NCBI GenBank assembly: GCA_932294295.1 | Contig: OW028574.1 | Location: 29,768,145-29,832,144, forward strand | DNA: 64,000 nt | Direction of reading: 5' to 3' | Origin: Alitta virens | Lineage: Eukaryota; Annelida; Polychaeta; Phyllodocida; Nereididae | In this document: one piece after another, positions 41,907 to 54,500 of the stretch | How the letters are laid out: every line of letters starts with the position of its first letter | Position numbering within the stretch: the stretch's first letter is position 1 | Program-made: the position numbers and the translations under genes | Notes under the pieces: generated by a model | The model's input: only the letters and a program-made list of their open reading frames with translations | What the model was told of the DNA's origin: nothing | Databases searched by the model: none

Positions 41907-42914
41907 CTATATTTGGTAGTAGAAACCAGAAGCATATAAAAAATCAATAATTGTCTGGGTTGGATATCTAGTAAAGAGATGTTGTAAGGTAGTAGCTTGA
42001 AACAGAGGTCTTCTAATGCGTTGTAAGTGGATGCAATCTAATAAAATATGTTTGATTGTTAGGGGGCGCCGACAACTCTGGCATACCGGTGCCGGTTCAT
42101 TGACTAAAAGGTGTAAATGTGTAAGTCTTGAATGTCCTATGAGGCATCTGTGATATATTCCTTGATCTTTGCGAGTATTGAACCTACTAGGTATTTTATT
42201 TTTAATGCAAGGTAAGATTGAATGCAACTTGTTGTTATTACATTCATTCCATTGTCTTTGCCAGCAAGACATGATAAAAGAAGCATCTCTAACATAAGTT
42301 TCCAGTCTGACTAAATGATCTAATGTGCTCCTGTGACGGCGAAATCCAGATTGGAACTCTGTAATAAGCTGGTTCGACTCCAGGAACCAAACCAGTCTAT
42401 CAGTAACAATTCGCTCCATTGTCTTACATAGACAACTGGTTAAGGCTATTGGTCGATAATTCAGAGGATCACTATGATCCTTCCCCGGCTTGGGAATTGG
42501 GATGACCGTGGCTTGTTTCCACAGGGATGGAAGACATCCCTTCTCCCAAATTTGATTAAAGATATACAGTAATGTTTTTAAAGAGGATTGAGGTAGGTGT
42601 TTTAAGATTTGATAATGTATATTATCAGGGCCTGTTGCAGAGTCAGTCGCTTTTAAGATGGCCTTCTGAAGTTCTTCTAAGGTGATGTAGGAGTTATAAT
42701 CTTCGCTGTTATCAGACTGTATATTTAGGGTTAATCTCTCAGCTTGAGCCTTATAACATTGAAATTCTCTCGTATAGTTCTCCGATGAGGAGTTGTATGC
42801 AAACTGTTCTCCTAACCCGTTTGATATTTGTTCTGGTGAGGAGAGATGTTCTCCATTCACTTCTAGAATGCTTACATGCGAAGCTAGGTTCTTTCCTTCA
42901 ATCTTCTTAATCAT
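41907..42914 (-). CDS. Mini-ORF2, unit 3 (335 aa)
   Basis: Third copy of the mini-ORF2, with the same in-frame joint between RT fingers and the C-terminal CCHC part. Confidence 0.8.
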   Translation of the reverse strand: MIKKIEGKNLASHVSILEVNGEHLSSPEQISNGLGEQFAYNSSSENYTREFQCYKAQAERLTLNIQSDNSEDYNSYITLEELQKAILKATDSATGPDNIHYQILKHLPQSSLKTLLYIFNQIWEKGCLPSLWKQATVIPIPKPGKDHSDPLNYRPIALTSCLCKTMERIVTDRLVWFLESNQLITEFQSGFRRHRSTLDHLVRLETYVRDASFIMSCWQRQWNECNNNKLHSILPCIKNKIPSRFNTRKDQGIYHRCLIGHSRLTHLHLLVNEPAPVCQSCRRPLTIKHILLDCIHLQRIRRPLFQATTLQHLFTRYPTQTIIDFLYASGFYYQI

Positions 42915-43033
42915 TTTCCAGACTTTATTGCTAGGAGTTCTTTCAGTGAGTCTGGAGACATAGTCTCTCCAGCAACTACGTTTTTTTTGCCTGACAATTC
43001 TACGCGCTTTGGCTTTCAGGCACTTAAAATTAT

Positions 43034-44071
43034 TCAGATTGTTGATGGTCGGCTGTGATTTGAATATTTATAATTAGGATCTAGGTCAATCCTTCGCCTG
43101 GGCGATGATCTGGGTGCAGGAGATCTAGGTCCAGCCATCTGAGACAGGACTGAGGCATAGCTTGCCCCAGCAGCCTGTTCAGCTATACGGCATGCTTGGG
43201 GAAAGGAGATATCCTTGGTGGTCTTTAACTTCAAGATCTCTTTCTCTAGCTGCCATTTGGGACAGCCACGGTGATAGGCTGGCCCATCACCTCCACAATT
43301 AACACAATACGATGTATTCGTACATGGTGAGTCACGGGAATGGGTGTGTTCCCGTGACCCACAATTGGCGCAGGTTGGTTTGGCGCGGCAGGAGCCGCTA
43401 AAATGGCCAAATCGCTGGCAATTATAACATCGTTTTGGGTTCGGGATGTAGGGACGTACCCTACACCACTCGAACCCAATGCTCACCTTGTCAGGCAAAA
43501 CTGTGCCATCAAAGGTCAGTGTGAGAAGCTGTCGTGAATATCTTGGGGGCTGGCGATGAATGTGGATGACATTGTAGTCATCCAGCCAGTCCCTCAGTTC
43601 GTCATCGGAGCAGAGACTGCTCTCATGTGATGTTACAACTCCCTTGCAGGAGTTGAAAAACCGATGGGGCTCCACCTTAACAGGGGCACCCGCAAAGGCC
43701 TCCAACCCCAGCAATCTCAGGGACTGGTCCCTGTGGGCAACCTGCACCAGCAAGGACGTATTGCTTAAACGTCTTGTATTTTCAACAAAACCAATGCTTT
43801 CCTTAATTGTTCTGCATATGGTTATGGCTGAAAGTCGGGAAAACCCAGCATCACTGCCAGTAACAACAAGAAACTTTGGCCAAGGCTTAGATGTATCTGC
43901 ATTATTTGAACTTTGATTTGCGTCATCTAATGATGGACGCAAACGTTTACCAAATCTGGAACCAGTAGCCAATTTTTCGACCTCAGCCTGGTTTACCGCT
44001 GAGGGACGCGCACCTTGTTCACCCGGGGGACGTGCGAGCCGGTCTGAAATTGTCGATTCGGACATATTCAT
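43034..44071 (-). CDS. Shortened ORF1, unit 3
   Basis: Third copy of the shortened ORF1 (345 aa from the ATG at 44069-44071). The adjacent 5' repeats differ slightly from units 1 and 2 (near 44331 and 44357). Confidence 0.82.
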   Translation of the reverse strand: MNMSESTISDRLARPPGEQGARPSAVNQAEVEKLATGSRFGKRLRPSLDDANQSSNNADTSKPWPKFLVVTGSDAGFSRLSAITICRTIKESIGFVENTRRLSNTSLLVQVAHRDQSLRLLGLEAFAGAPVKVEPHRFFNSCKGVVTSHESSLCSDDELRDWLDDYNVIHIHRQPPRYSRQLLTLTFDGTVLPDKVSIGFEWCRVRPYIPNPKRCYNCQRFGHFSGSCRAKPTCANCGSREHTHSRDSPCTNTSYCVNCGGDGPAYHRGCPKWQLEKEILKLKTTKDISFPQACRIAEQAAGASYASVLSQMAGPRSPAPRSSPRRRIDLDPNYKYSNHSRPSTI

Positions 44072-44951
44072 TTTTGTTTCCCCTATATGGTAGGGGACAC
44101 ACCCTCCTGTAAAGCTGGAGCAGCTTGTGCAATGCGCACGGTCCTGTTTTAGCCACTGGGGATAGAGGACTTCACCCCAAGTGTTTCCACCCTCGCCGCG
44201 TGGAGGCCCAGGACCTTCGAGGGCAGTTATCCCTCTGCCCCCTTCACCGAATATCAAATAAATATCCAATGGTTGAAGGTTCGCCAGGGGGGAAGGGAGA
44301 AGGGGTTGGTGCCTGGGGGAAATGGTCGCCGCAGGCCCCCAATGTTCCACCAGTTAAATCCCTGCCCCCTTCACCAAATATCAAATGAATATCCAATGGT
44401 TGAAGATTCGCCAAGGGGGCAAGGGAGAAGGGGTTGGTGCCTCGGGAGAAATGGTCACCAAAGGCCCCCAATGCCCCACAAGTTATCCCTCTGCCCCCTT
44501 CACCGAATATCAAATGAAAATCCAATGGTTGAAGATTCGCCAGGGGGGTGTGTGTGTGTGTGTGTGTTATTGTTTAACGCCTCATCAGCACCTGTTGGGC
44601 TATGTAGAGGTTAGATTGGTTAAGGATATTCAAGCTTGTTTCACGATTTTAATATTACAATTGGTAATATACATTGGTTTCTTGCAAAAATTGTAAGATA
44701 CTTTTAGGAGGATATGATGTAAAAAGGTGTTTCAGAGAATTTGACATATATGAAGGTCTTTGTCTTTGCTGTAAATTGTTACATTCTAATAAAATATGTT
44801 TTACTGTAAGGGGGTGTTGACATCTTTCACATACTGGGGCTGGTTTGTTTAAAAGAAGATGTGAATGTGTGTGTGTGTGTGAGTTATTGTTTAACGCCTC
44901 ATCAGCACCTGAGTGGGCTATGTAGAGGCTCTCTAGGTTAAGATTGATTAT

Positions 44952-47900
44952 CTATATTTGGTAGTAGAAACCAGAAGCATATAAAAAATCAATAATTGTC
45001 TGGGTTGGATATCTAGTAAAGAGATGTTGTAAGGTAGTAGCTTGAAACAGAGGTCTTCTAATGCGTTGTAAGTGGATGCAATCTAATAAAATATGTTTGA
45101 TTGTTAGGGGGCGCCGACAACTCTGGCATACCGGTGCCGGTTCATTGACTAAAAGGTGTAAATGTGTAAGTCTTGAATGTCCTATGAGGCATCTGTGATA
45201 TATTCCTTGATCTTTGCGAGTATTGAACCTACTAGGTATTTTATTTTTAATGCAAGGTAAGATTGAATGCAACTTGTTGTTATTACATTCATTCCATTGT
45301 CTTTGCCAGCAAGACATGATAAAAGATTTTATAGTCATTTTAAAATCAGTGTATGGAATGGTAAAATCAGTTATCTCTTTTGTAAGAGCCCTTTTTGCTG
45401 CCAGGTCTGCTTTTTCATTCCCTTCAATGCCAGCGTGTCCAGGAATCCAGCAGAATACTATGTCTTTGTATTCGTGAAGATAGAAATACTTAATAAGAAC
45501 ATCTAAGATCCCAGGGTTATCAAGTTGTTTATTTTGGATTGCTTGAAGAGCAGATTTGGAATCAGAACAGATAACATAACGATCTGATTCTGAGTCCTCG
45601 ATGTTCTTTAAGGCAAGGTAAATAGCTGTTAATTCTGCAGTGTATATTGAGCAGTGGTCTGGAAGACGACATTCAGCTATAACGGTTTTATAAGAAGTGA
45701 CAGCACAGCCTACTCGTCTTTCCATTTTTGAGCCATCTGTGTATAGAAATTTGTACGATTCGTATTTAAACCTTATACTATAAAATAGGTTTTGATAGTC
45801 TACCGGATTGGTTTCGCTTTTCTTAAGCTCTGCCAAATCCAGTATAACTTTCGGGACTGGGAGAATCCATGGCGGAATGGGTGGTACTTCCGTCTCGGCA
45901 ATGATTGTAGTATCAATTTTTGCAGCCTCAAGATAGAATTTCATGCGTAATCCCAGTGGTCGAATGGCGTTTGAACGAGATTCATAATGATGCATGTATT
46001 TTGGATGAAATATTACATCATATGTTGGATTTGTTGGAGTTGAAGCTACTTTTAGTATGTATTGCATGGATAACTTGATACGACGAAGGGAAAGTGGAGG
46101 TTCCCCTGCCAGTACATATAAGCTCTCTACAGGAGATGTACGAAAAGCTCTTAAGCTTAGTTGCAACCCTTGATGATGTACAGAATTCAGGCATTTTAGA
46201 TAAGATGGTCTGGCAGAGCCATATACCACAGAACCATAATCAAGTCGAGAACGAGTAAATGCTCGAATAGAGACGAAGGAGGACCGTTGTGTCCCCACCC
46301 CAATTATATTTGCTCACTACTTTAAGGAGGTTCATTGATTTCAGGCACTTTGCTTTCAGTGCTTTGATATGCGGAATGAAAGACAATTTGGAGTCAAAGA
46401 GTACACCCAAAAATTTTGTTTCATTCACCACTTTTATTTGACAGTTGTCAATTATTAGTGATGGATCTGGATGGTTTGATCGTAAATAATAGAAAGGCAG
46501 ACAAACTGTCTTCTGTTTAGAGAACTTGAAGCCATTTTCAAGTGACCATTTGTGAATCCTATTCAAATTTAATTGCAGTTGTCGTTCTATGGTTGGCATA
46601 TATCTGGAACGATATGCAATGAGGAAATCGTCAACATATAGGGACGACATGAGATTTTCTGAGATGGAATTTACTATACTGTTGATTTTGACGTTAAAGA
46701 GGGTGGGCGAGAGAATACTACTCTGAGGGACTCCATTCTCCTGAGAGTAGGGGCTTGACATCGTTGATCCCACTCGGACCTTAAAGAAGCGATCCTGTAG
46801 GAAGGATCCGATGAAAACTGGAAGGCGACCTCGAAGCCCGAAGTCGTGGAGATCTTTCATTATTCCATATTTCCATGTAGTGTCATAAGCTTTTTCTAGG
46901 TCAAAGAATATGGCTACTACGTGTTCTCTGTTAATGAAAGCATCTCTAACATAAGTTTCCAGTCTGACTAAATGATCTAATGTGCTCCTGTGACGGCGAA
47001 ATCCAGATTGGAGCTCTGTAATAAGCTGGTTCGACTCCAGGAACCAAACCAGTCTATCAGTAACAATTCGCTCCATTGTCTTACATAGACAACTGGTTAA
47101 GGCTATTGGTCGATAATTCATAGGATCACTATGATCCTTCCCCGGCTTGGGAATTGGGATGACCGTGGCTTGTTTCCAGAGGGATGGAAGACATCCCTTC
47201 TCCCAAATTTGATTAAAGATATACAGTAATGTTTTTAAAGAGGATTGAGGTAGGTGTTTTAAGATTTGATAATGTATATTATCAGGGCCTGTTGCAGAGT
47301 CAGTCGCTTTTAAGATGGCCTTCTGAAGTTCTTCTAAGGTGATGTAGGAGTTATAATCTTCGCTGTTATCAGACTGTATATTTAGGGTTAATCTCTCAGC
47401 TTGAGCCTTATAACATTGAAATTCTCTCGTATAGTTCTCTGACGAGGAGTTGTACGCAAACTGTTCTCCTAACCCGTTTGATATTTGTTCTGGTGAGGAG
47501 AGATGTTCTCCATTCACTTCTAGAATGCTTACATGTGAAGATAGGTTCTTTCCTTCAATCTTCTTAATCATTTTCCAGACTTTATTGCTGGGAGTTCTTT
47601 CAGTGAGTCTGGAGACATAGTCTTTCCAGCAACTACGTTTTTTTTGCCTTACAATTCTACGCGCTTTGGCTTTCAGGCACTTAAAATTATTCAGATTGCT
47701 GATGGTCGGCTGAGATTTAAAAATTCTGAGGGCTCTCTTACGGTTTTTAATAGCTTCTCTTACTTCGTCATCAAACCAAGGTCTTGCACTACGTTTAGAA
47801 TTATTTTTTGTCATCGGTATTGTTCTATTGGCTATATCAGTAATATCATCAGTAAAATCTTCAATAAGACTATTACAATTTCTATAATGCGACATAGTAA

Positions 47901-48636
47901 TTGTTTCTAAGCAGTGCTTTTCGAAGGAGGTCCAATCTGCTTTATGCAACTTCCATCGTGGTTGGCCCACTTCTCTAGTACCTTCTACCTTTTGTAGGAC
48001 AATAGGAAAGTGATCACTGCCGTGAGTGTCCTCTAATACTCTCCATTCAAATTCCAGAAATAACGCTGGATCACATTTACTAAGGTCTATCGCTGAAAAT
48101 GTTCCATGACCTGGGTGAAGATATGTAGGTGAACCATCATTGAACAAGCAAAGGGTGTGGTCATTGAGAAAATCTTCAATGGTTTTTCCTTTGTTGTTGT
48201 GGGAAGTGCTTCCCCACAATTGGTTATGGCTGTTAAAATCTCCTAGGATAAGACGCGGTTCAGGAAGTTGATTGTAAAGGTTATGCAAATTACTGGCTGT
48301 AAGGTGAAAGGGTGGAGGAATATATAAGGAACATATGGTGAATGTTTTATTCAGGTTCAGACGAACTGCTGTAGCCTGAAGGTTAGTGTTAAGAGCAATA
48401 TGGGTATGAATGATGCCATTTTTAACTAAAATTGATGAGCCACCAGTGGCTCTATCATGGGCAATATTGCCATATGTATTATACATATGATAGTTTCTCA
48501 GTTTAAAACTATTTGGAGGTTTCAGAAATGTTTCCTGTAGACAGAAAACACTAGGGTTTAAGTGTTGGACCATGCAACCTATTTCATCGAAGTTGGCTCT
48601 GAAACCTCGACAGTTCCACTGAATGATACTGTCCAT
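44952..48636 (-). pseudogene. ORF2 (EN-RT-RNase H) with one frameshift
   Basis: Two overlapping frames (48636-46240, 798 aa; 46298-44952, 448 aa) meet near 46260, where sister copies show one base fewer in an A-rich stretch plus a substitution. The first holds the APE endonuclease and RT with YVDD. The second holds RNase H and the CCHC end. All other catalytic motifs are as in the intact copy at 51573-55256. Confidence 0.9.
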
Positions 48637-48706
48637 GAATTAGTTAAAAGAGTTTAATATTATCATAGTAAAATCTGTAGTGCATGGTATGAATTTGTAT
48701 GAATAT

Positions 48707-50128
48707 TCACTTTTTCTTCAAAGTCACTGCCTCTTTTGGTGTTAAGATCTTTTTGGGGGCCCCACCATGCTTAGATGGTGGTCTTATGATACTCAGTGCA
48801 CTAGATTTTTCTAGTGTTTTTCTGATGAGGGGGGGTCTTTTGGGAACAATTGATCTTTTATCAATTGCCCCCTCCCGTTGAGGCCTAGGGATGGTGGTAG
48901 TCCCTGCCTCCTCTTCCATCGGCTGGTGTATCTCTTCTGACTCAAGGCCGGAAGGTGCACCCTGTGAGGGTACACTAAGTTGTGAAGCACTAACTGATGG
49001 AGCTACAAGATGTCCTTTTCCGACATCTATAGCATGCTGCTTTATTCTTGCGAGGTGATCGTCTGCCTGTGAAGTCTTAGATTCTGGTTTATCTTTCTGC
49101 GTGCTTTGGCCTGCCTTTGAATATTTATAATTAGGATCTAGGTCAATCCTTCGCCTGGGTGATGATCTGGGTGCAGGAGATCTAGGTCCAGCCATCTGAG
49201 ACAGGACTGAGGCATAGCTTGCCCCAGCAGCCTGTTCAGCTATACGGCATGCTTGGGGAAAGGAGATATCCTTGGTGGTCTTTAACTTCAAGATCTCTTT
49301 CTCTAGCTGCCATTTGGGACAGCCACGGTGATAGGCTGGCCCATCACCTCCACAATTAACACAATACGATGTATTCGTACATGGTGAGTCACGGGAATGG
49401 GTGTGTTCCCGTGACCCACAATTGGCGCAGGTTGGTTTGGCGCGGCAGGAGCCGCTAAAATGGCCAAATCGCTGGCAATTATAACATCGTTTTGGGTTCG
49501 GGATGTAGGGACGTACCCTACACCACTCGAACCCAATGCTCACCTTGTCAGGCAAAACTGTGCCATCAAAGGTCAGTGTGAGAAGCTGTCGTGAATATCT
49601 TGGGGGCTGGCGATGAATGTGGATGACATTGTAGTCATCCAGCCAGTCCCTCAGTTCGTCATCGGAGCAGAGACTGCTCTCATGTGATGTTACAACTCCC
49701 TTGCAGGAGTTGAAAAACCGATGGGGCTCCACCTTAACAGGGGCACCCGCAAAGGCCTCCAACCCCAGCAATCTCAGGGACTGGTCCCTGTGGGCAACCT
49801 GCACCAGCAAGGACGTATTGCTTAAACGTCTTGTATTTTCAACAAAACCAATGCTTTCCTTAATTGTTCTGCATATGGTTATGGCTGAAAGTCGGGAAAA
49901 CCCAGCATCACTGCCAGTAACAACAAGAAACTTTGGCCAAGGCTTAGATGTATCTGCATTATTTGAACTTTGATTTGCGTCATCTAATGATGGACGCAAA
50001 CGTTTACCAAATCTGGAACCAGTAGCCAATTTTTCGACCTCAGCCTGGTTTACCGCTGAGGGACGCGCACCTTGTTCACCCGGGGGACGTGCGAGCCGGT
50101 CTGAAATTGTCGATTCGGACATATTCAT
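48707..50128 (-). CDS. LINE family A ORF1 protein (473 aa)
   Basis: The chosen start is the ATG at 50126-50128; the frame is open further upstream into the 5' repeats but has no better start. The N-terminal 80 residues are disordered. Next comes an RRM-like region (WPKFLVVTG... to VRPYIPNP), then three zinc-knuckle-like motifs starting CYNCQRFGHFSGSC, CANCGSREH and CVNCGGDGPAYH, and a basic Ser/Lys-rich tail. ORF1 proteins of I-type LINEs bind element RNA and form the ribonucleoprotein. ORF2 starts 70 bp downstream of the stop. Confidence 0.88.
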   Translation of the reverse strand: MNMSESTISDRLARPPGEQGARPSAVNQAEVEKLATGSRFGKRLRPSLDDANQSSNNADTSKPWPKFLVVTGSDAGFSRLSAITICRTIKESIGFVENTRRLSNTSLLVQVAHRDQSLRLLGLEAFAGAPVKVEPHRFFNSCKGVVTSHESSLCSDDELRDWLDDYNVIHIHRQPPRYSRQLLTLTFDGTVLPDKVSIGFEWCRVRPYIPNPKRCYNCQRFGHFSGSCRAKPTCANCGSREHTHSRDSPCTNTSYCVNCGGDGPAYHRGCPKWQLEKEILKLKTTKDISFPQACRIAEQAAGASYASVLSQMAGPRSPAPRSSPRRRIDLDPNYKYSKAGQSTQKDKPESKTSQADDHLARIKQHAIDVGKGHLVAPSVSASQLSVPSQGAPSGLESEEIHQPMEEEAGTTTIPRPQREGAIDKRSIVPKRPPLIRKTLEKSSALSIIRPPSKHGGAPKKILTPKEAVTLKKK

Positions 50129-50606
50129 TTTTGTTTCCCCTGTATGGTAGGGGACACACCCTCCTGTAAAGCTGGAGCAGCTTGTGCAATGCGCACGGTC
50201 CTGTTTTAGCCACTGGGGATAGAGGACTTCACCCCAAGTGTTTCCACCCTCGCCGCGTGGAGGCCCAGGACCTTCGAGGGCAGTTATCCCTCTGCCCCCT
50301 TCACCGAATATCAAATAAATATCCAATGGTTGAAGGTTCACCAGGGGGGGAAGGGAGAAGGGGTTGGTGCCTGGGGGAAATGGTCGCCGAAGGCCCCCAA
50401 TGTTCCACCAGTTATATCCCTGCCCCCTTCACCAAATATCAAATGAATATCCAATGGTTGAAGATTCGCCAAGGGGGCAAGGGAGAAGGGGTTGGTGCCT
50501 CGGGAGAAATGGTCACCAAAGGCCCCCAATGCCCCACAAGTTATCCCTCTGCCCCCTTCACCGAATATCAAATGAAAATCCAATGGTTGAAGATTCGCCA
50601 GGGGGG

Positions 50607-51486
50607 TGTGTGTGTGTGTGTGTGTTATTGTTTAACGCCTCATCAGCACCTGTTGGGCTATGTAGAGGTTAGATTGGTTAAGGATATTCAAGCTTGTTTC
50701 ACGATTTTAATATTACAATTGGTAATATACATTGGTTTCTTGCAAAAATTGTAAGATACTTTTAGGAGGATATGATGTAAAAAGGTGTTTCAGAGAATTT
50801 GACATATATGAAGGTCTTTGTCTTTGCTGTAAATTGTTACATTCTAATAAAATATGTTTTACTGTAAGGGGGTGTTGACATCTTTCACATACTGGGGCTG
50901 GTTTGTTTAAAAGAAGATGTGAATGAGTTAGTCTAGTATGTCCGATAAGACATCTATAAATTAAAATCTCATCTCTTTGTGTATTTGTGTTAATTGATAC
51001 GTTATCCTTAACTCTAGGTAGAATGGAGCATAGTTTATTTTCACATTCATTCCATTGTGGTTGCCAGCAAGACATGATAAAATCGTTTATGATAGGTCTA
51101 AAATCTGTGTATGGTACGATGTAGTCAGTGATTTCTTGTGTCAATGCTTTTTTGGCAAAATCTGCTTTTTCATTTCCTTCAATACCGGATGACCTAGTAG
51201 CCAACAGAATATTATTTCTTTGCTGTCTTTCAACATTGCATATGTCATCAGTATCTAATACAGAAGGATGTTCAACACGCTTATTTCCTAGAGCTTGTAA
51301 TGCAGACTTTGAGTTGGAACAGACCACAAAGTTTTTATATTCTAAATCAGCTGTAATCTTTGTTGCTTTATAAATGGCCATTAACTCTGCAGTGTACACA
51401 GAGCTTTCATCTGGAAGGCGTTCACTGCAGTAGTTTGATTTAATAGAAGAGACTGCATAAGCAGTGTGTTTATCACCACCAGCATA
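50607..51486 (-). mobile_element. Family B LINE 3' fragment (about 880 bp)
   Basis: The fragment is bounded by (GT)n runs on both sides. It begins with the tail shared with family A and is 5'-truncated near CATATGCTGGTGG at 51486. It was inserted next to the tail of the A copy to its right, in the same orientation. Confidence 0.88.
50713..51399 (-). pseudogene. Family B ORF2 C-terminal fragment: RNase H and CCHC
   Basis: The frame of 228 codons shows YTAELMAIY, CSNSKSALQAL and GIEGNEKADFA, matching the RNase H of family A at roughly half the residues, and then the CCHC end (CERC...H...C). The catalytic Asp of the CSDS motif is Asn here, and the IPGHAG segment is disrupted, so RNase H is dead. 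The frame is open to the truncation point. Confidence 0.82.
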
Positions 51487-51572
51487 TGTGTGTGTGTGTG
51501 TGAGTTATTGTTTAACGCCTCATCAGCACCTGAGTGGGCTATGTAGAGGCTCTCTAGGTTAAGATTGATTAA

Positions 51573-54500
51573 CTATATTTGGTAGTAGAAACCAGAAGCA
51601 TATAAAAAATCAATAATTGTCTGGGTTGGATATCTGGTAAAGAGATGTTGTAAGGTATTAGCTTGAAACAAAGGTCTTCTAAAGCGTTGTAAGTGGCTGC
51701 AATCTAATAAAATATGTTTGATTGTTAGGGGGCACCGACAACTCTGGCATACCGGTGCCGATTCATTGACTAAAAGGTGTAAATGTGTAAGTCTTGAATG
51801 TCCTATGAGGCATCTGTGATATATTCCTTGATCTTTGCGAGTATTGAACCTACTAGGTATTTTATTTTGAATGCAAGGTAAGATTGAATGCAACTTGTTG
51901 TTATTACACTCATTCCATTGTCTTTGCCAGCAAGACATGATAAAAGATTTTATAGTCATTTTAAAATCAGTGTATGGAATGGTAAAATCAGTTATCTCTT
52001 TTGTAAGAGCCCTTTTTCCTGCCAGGTCTGCTTTTTCATTCCCTTCAATGCCAGCGTGTCCAGGAATCCAGCAGAATACTATGTCTTTGTATTCGTGAAG
52101 ATAGAAATACTTAATCAGAACATCTAAGATCCCAGGGTTATCAAGTTGTTTATTTTGGATTGCTTGAAGAGCAGATTTTGAATCAGAACAGATAACATAA
52201 CAATCTGATTCTGAGTCCTCGATGTTCTTTAAGGCAAGGTAAATAGCTGTTAATTCTGCAGTGTATATTGAGCAGTGGTCTGGAAGACGACATTCAGCTA
52301 TAACGGTTTTATAAGAAGTGACTGCACAGCCTACTCGTCTTTCCATTTTTGAGCCATCTGTGTATAGAAATTTGTACGATTCGTATTTAAACCTTATACT
52401 ATAAAATAGGTTTTGATAGTCTACCGGATTGGTTCCGCTTTTCTTAAGCTCTGCCAAATCCAGTATAACTTTCGGGACTGGGAGAATCCATGGCGGAATG
52501 GGTGGTACTTCCGTCTCGGCAATGATTGTAGTATCAATTTTTGCAGCCTCAAGATAGAATTTCATGCGTAATCCCAGTGGTCGAATGGCGTTTGAACGAG
52601 ATTCATAATGATGCATGTATTTTGGATGAAATATTACATCATATGTTGGATTTGTTGGAGTTGAAGCTACTTTTAGTATGTATTGCATGGATAACTTGAT
52701 ACGACGAAGGGAAAGTGGAGGTTCCCCTGCCAGTACATATAAGCTCTCTACAGGAGATGTACGAAAAGCTCTTAAGCTTAGTCGCAACCCTTGATGATGT
52801 ACAGAATTCAGGCATTTTAGATAAGATGGTCTGGCAGAGCCATATACCACAGAACCATAATCAAGTCGAGAACGAGTAATTGCTCGATAGAGACGAAGGA
52901 GGACCGTTGTGTCCCCACCCCAATTATATTTGCTCACTACTTTAAGGAGGTTCATTGATTTCAGGCACTTTGCTTTCAGTGCTTTGATATGCGGAATGAA
53001 AGACAATTTGGAGTCAAAGAGTACACCCAAAAATTTTGTTTCATTCACCACTTTTATTTGACAGTTGTCAATTATTAGTGATGGATCTGGATGGTTTGAT
53101 CGTAAATAATAGAAAGGCAGACAAACTGTCTTCTGTTTAGAGAACTTGAAGCCATTTTCAAGTGACCATTTGTGAATCCTATTCAAATTTAATTGCAGTT
53201 GTCGTTCTATGGTTGGCATATATCTGGAACGATATGCAATGAGGAAATCGTCAACATATAGGGACGACATGAGATTTTCTGAGATGGAATTTACTATACT
53301 GTTGATTTTGACGTTAAAGAGGGTGGGCGAGAGAATACTACTCTGAGGGACTCCATTCTCCTGAGAGTAGGGGCTTGACATCGTTGATCCCACTCGGACC
53401 TTAAAGAAGCGATCCTGTAGGAAGGATCCGATGAAAACTGGAAGGCGACCTCGAAGCCCGAAGTCATGGAGATCTTTCATTATTCCATATTTCCATGTAG
53501 TGTCATAAGCTTTTTCTAGGTCAAAGAATATGGCTACTACGTGTTCTCTGTTAATGAAAGCATCTCTAACATAAGTTTCCAGTCTGACTAAATGATCTAA
53601 TGTGCTCCTGTGACGGCGAAATCCAGATTGGAGCTCTGTAATAAGCTGGTTCGACTCCAGGAACCAAACCAGTCTATCAGTAACAATTCGCTCCATTGTC
53701 TTACATAGACAACTGGTTAAGGCTATTGGTCGATAATTCATAGGATCACTACGATCCTTCCCCGGCTTGGGAATTGGGATGACCGTGGCTTGTTTCCAGA
53801 GGGATGGAAGACATCCCTTCTCCCAAATTTGATTAAAGATATACAGTAATGTTTTTAAAGAGGATTGAGGTAGGTGTTTTAAGATTTGATAATGTATATT
53901 ATCAGGGCCTGTTGCAGAGTCAGTCGCTTTTAAGATGGCCTTCTGAAGTTCTTCTAAGGTGATGTAGGAGTTATAATCTTCGCTGTTATCAGACTGTATA
54001 TTTAGGGTTAATCTCTCAGCTTGAGCCTTATAACATTGAAATTCTCTCGTATAGTTCTCTGACGAGGAGTTGTACGCAAACTGTTCTCCTAACCCGTTTG
54101 ATATTTGTTCTGGTGAGGAGAGATGTTCTCCATTCACTTCTAGAATGCTTACATGTGAAGATAGGTTCTTTCCTTCAATCTTCTTAATCATTTTCCAGAC
54201 TTTATTGCTGGGAGTTCTTTCAGTGAGTCTGGAGACATAGTCTTTCCAGCAACTACGTTTTTTTTGCCTTACAATTCTACGCGCTTTGGCTTTCAGGCAC
54301 TTAAAATTATTCAGATTGCTGATGGTCGGCTGAGATTTAAAAATTCTGAGGGCTCTCTTACGGTTTTTAATAGCTTCTCTTACTTCGTCATCAAACCAAG
54401 GTCTTGCACTACGTTTAGAATTATTTTTTGTCATCGGTATTGTTCTATTGGCTATATCAGTAATATCATCAGTAAAATCTTCAATAAGACTATTACAATT

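Larger units (their letters stand above)
35731..44865 (-). repeat. Three tandem 3,045-bp units of a two-ORF derivative
   Basis: Units begin at 35731, 38776 and 41821. Each has a (GT)n run, the A tail, a deleted ORF2, a shortened ORF1, about 2.5 copies of the 5' repeat, and a 316-bp family B fragment. The units differ at only a handful of positions (for example near 39329, 44331 and 44357). Amplification by unequal exchange or replication error is more likely than three insertions. Confidence 0.93.
44866..50606 (-). mobile_element. Full-length family A LINE, ORF2 frameshifted
   Basis: The copy runs from its (GT)n tail at 44866 to the end of its 5' repeats at 50606, where the tail of a family B copy begins. 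It has the full ORF1 and ORF2 regions. The RNase H and C-terminal part resembles the 3,045-bp units more than the next A copy. This suggests the array has been partly mixed by recombination. Confidence 0.9.
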
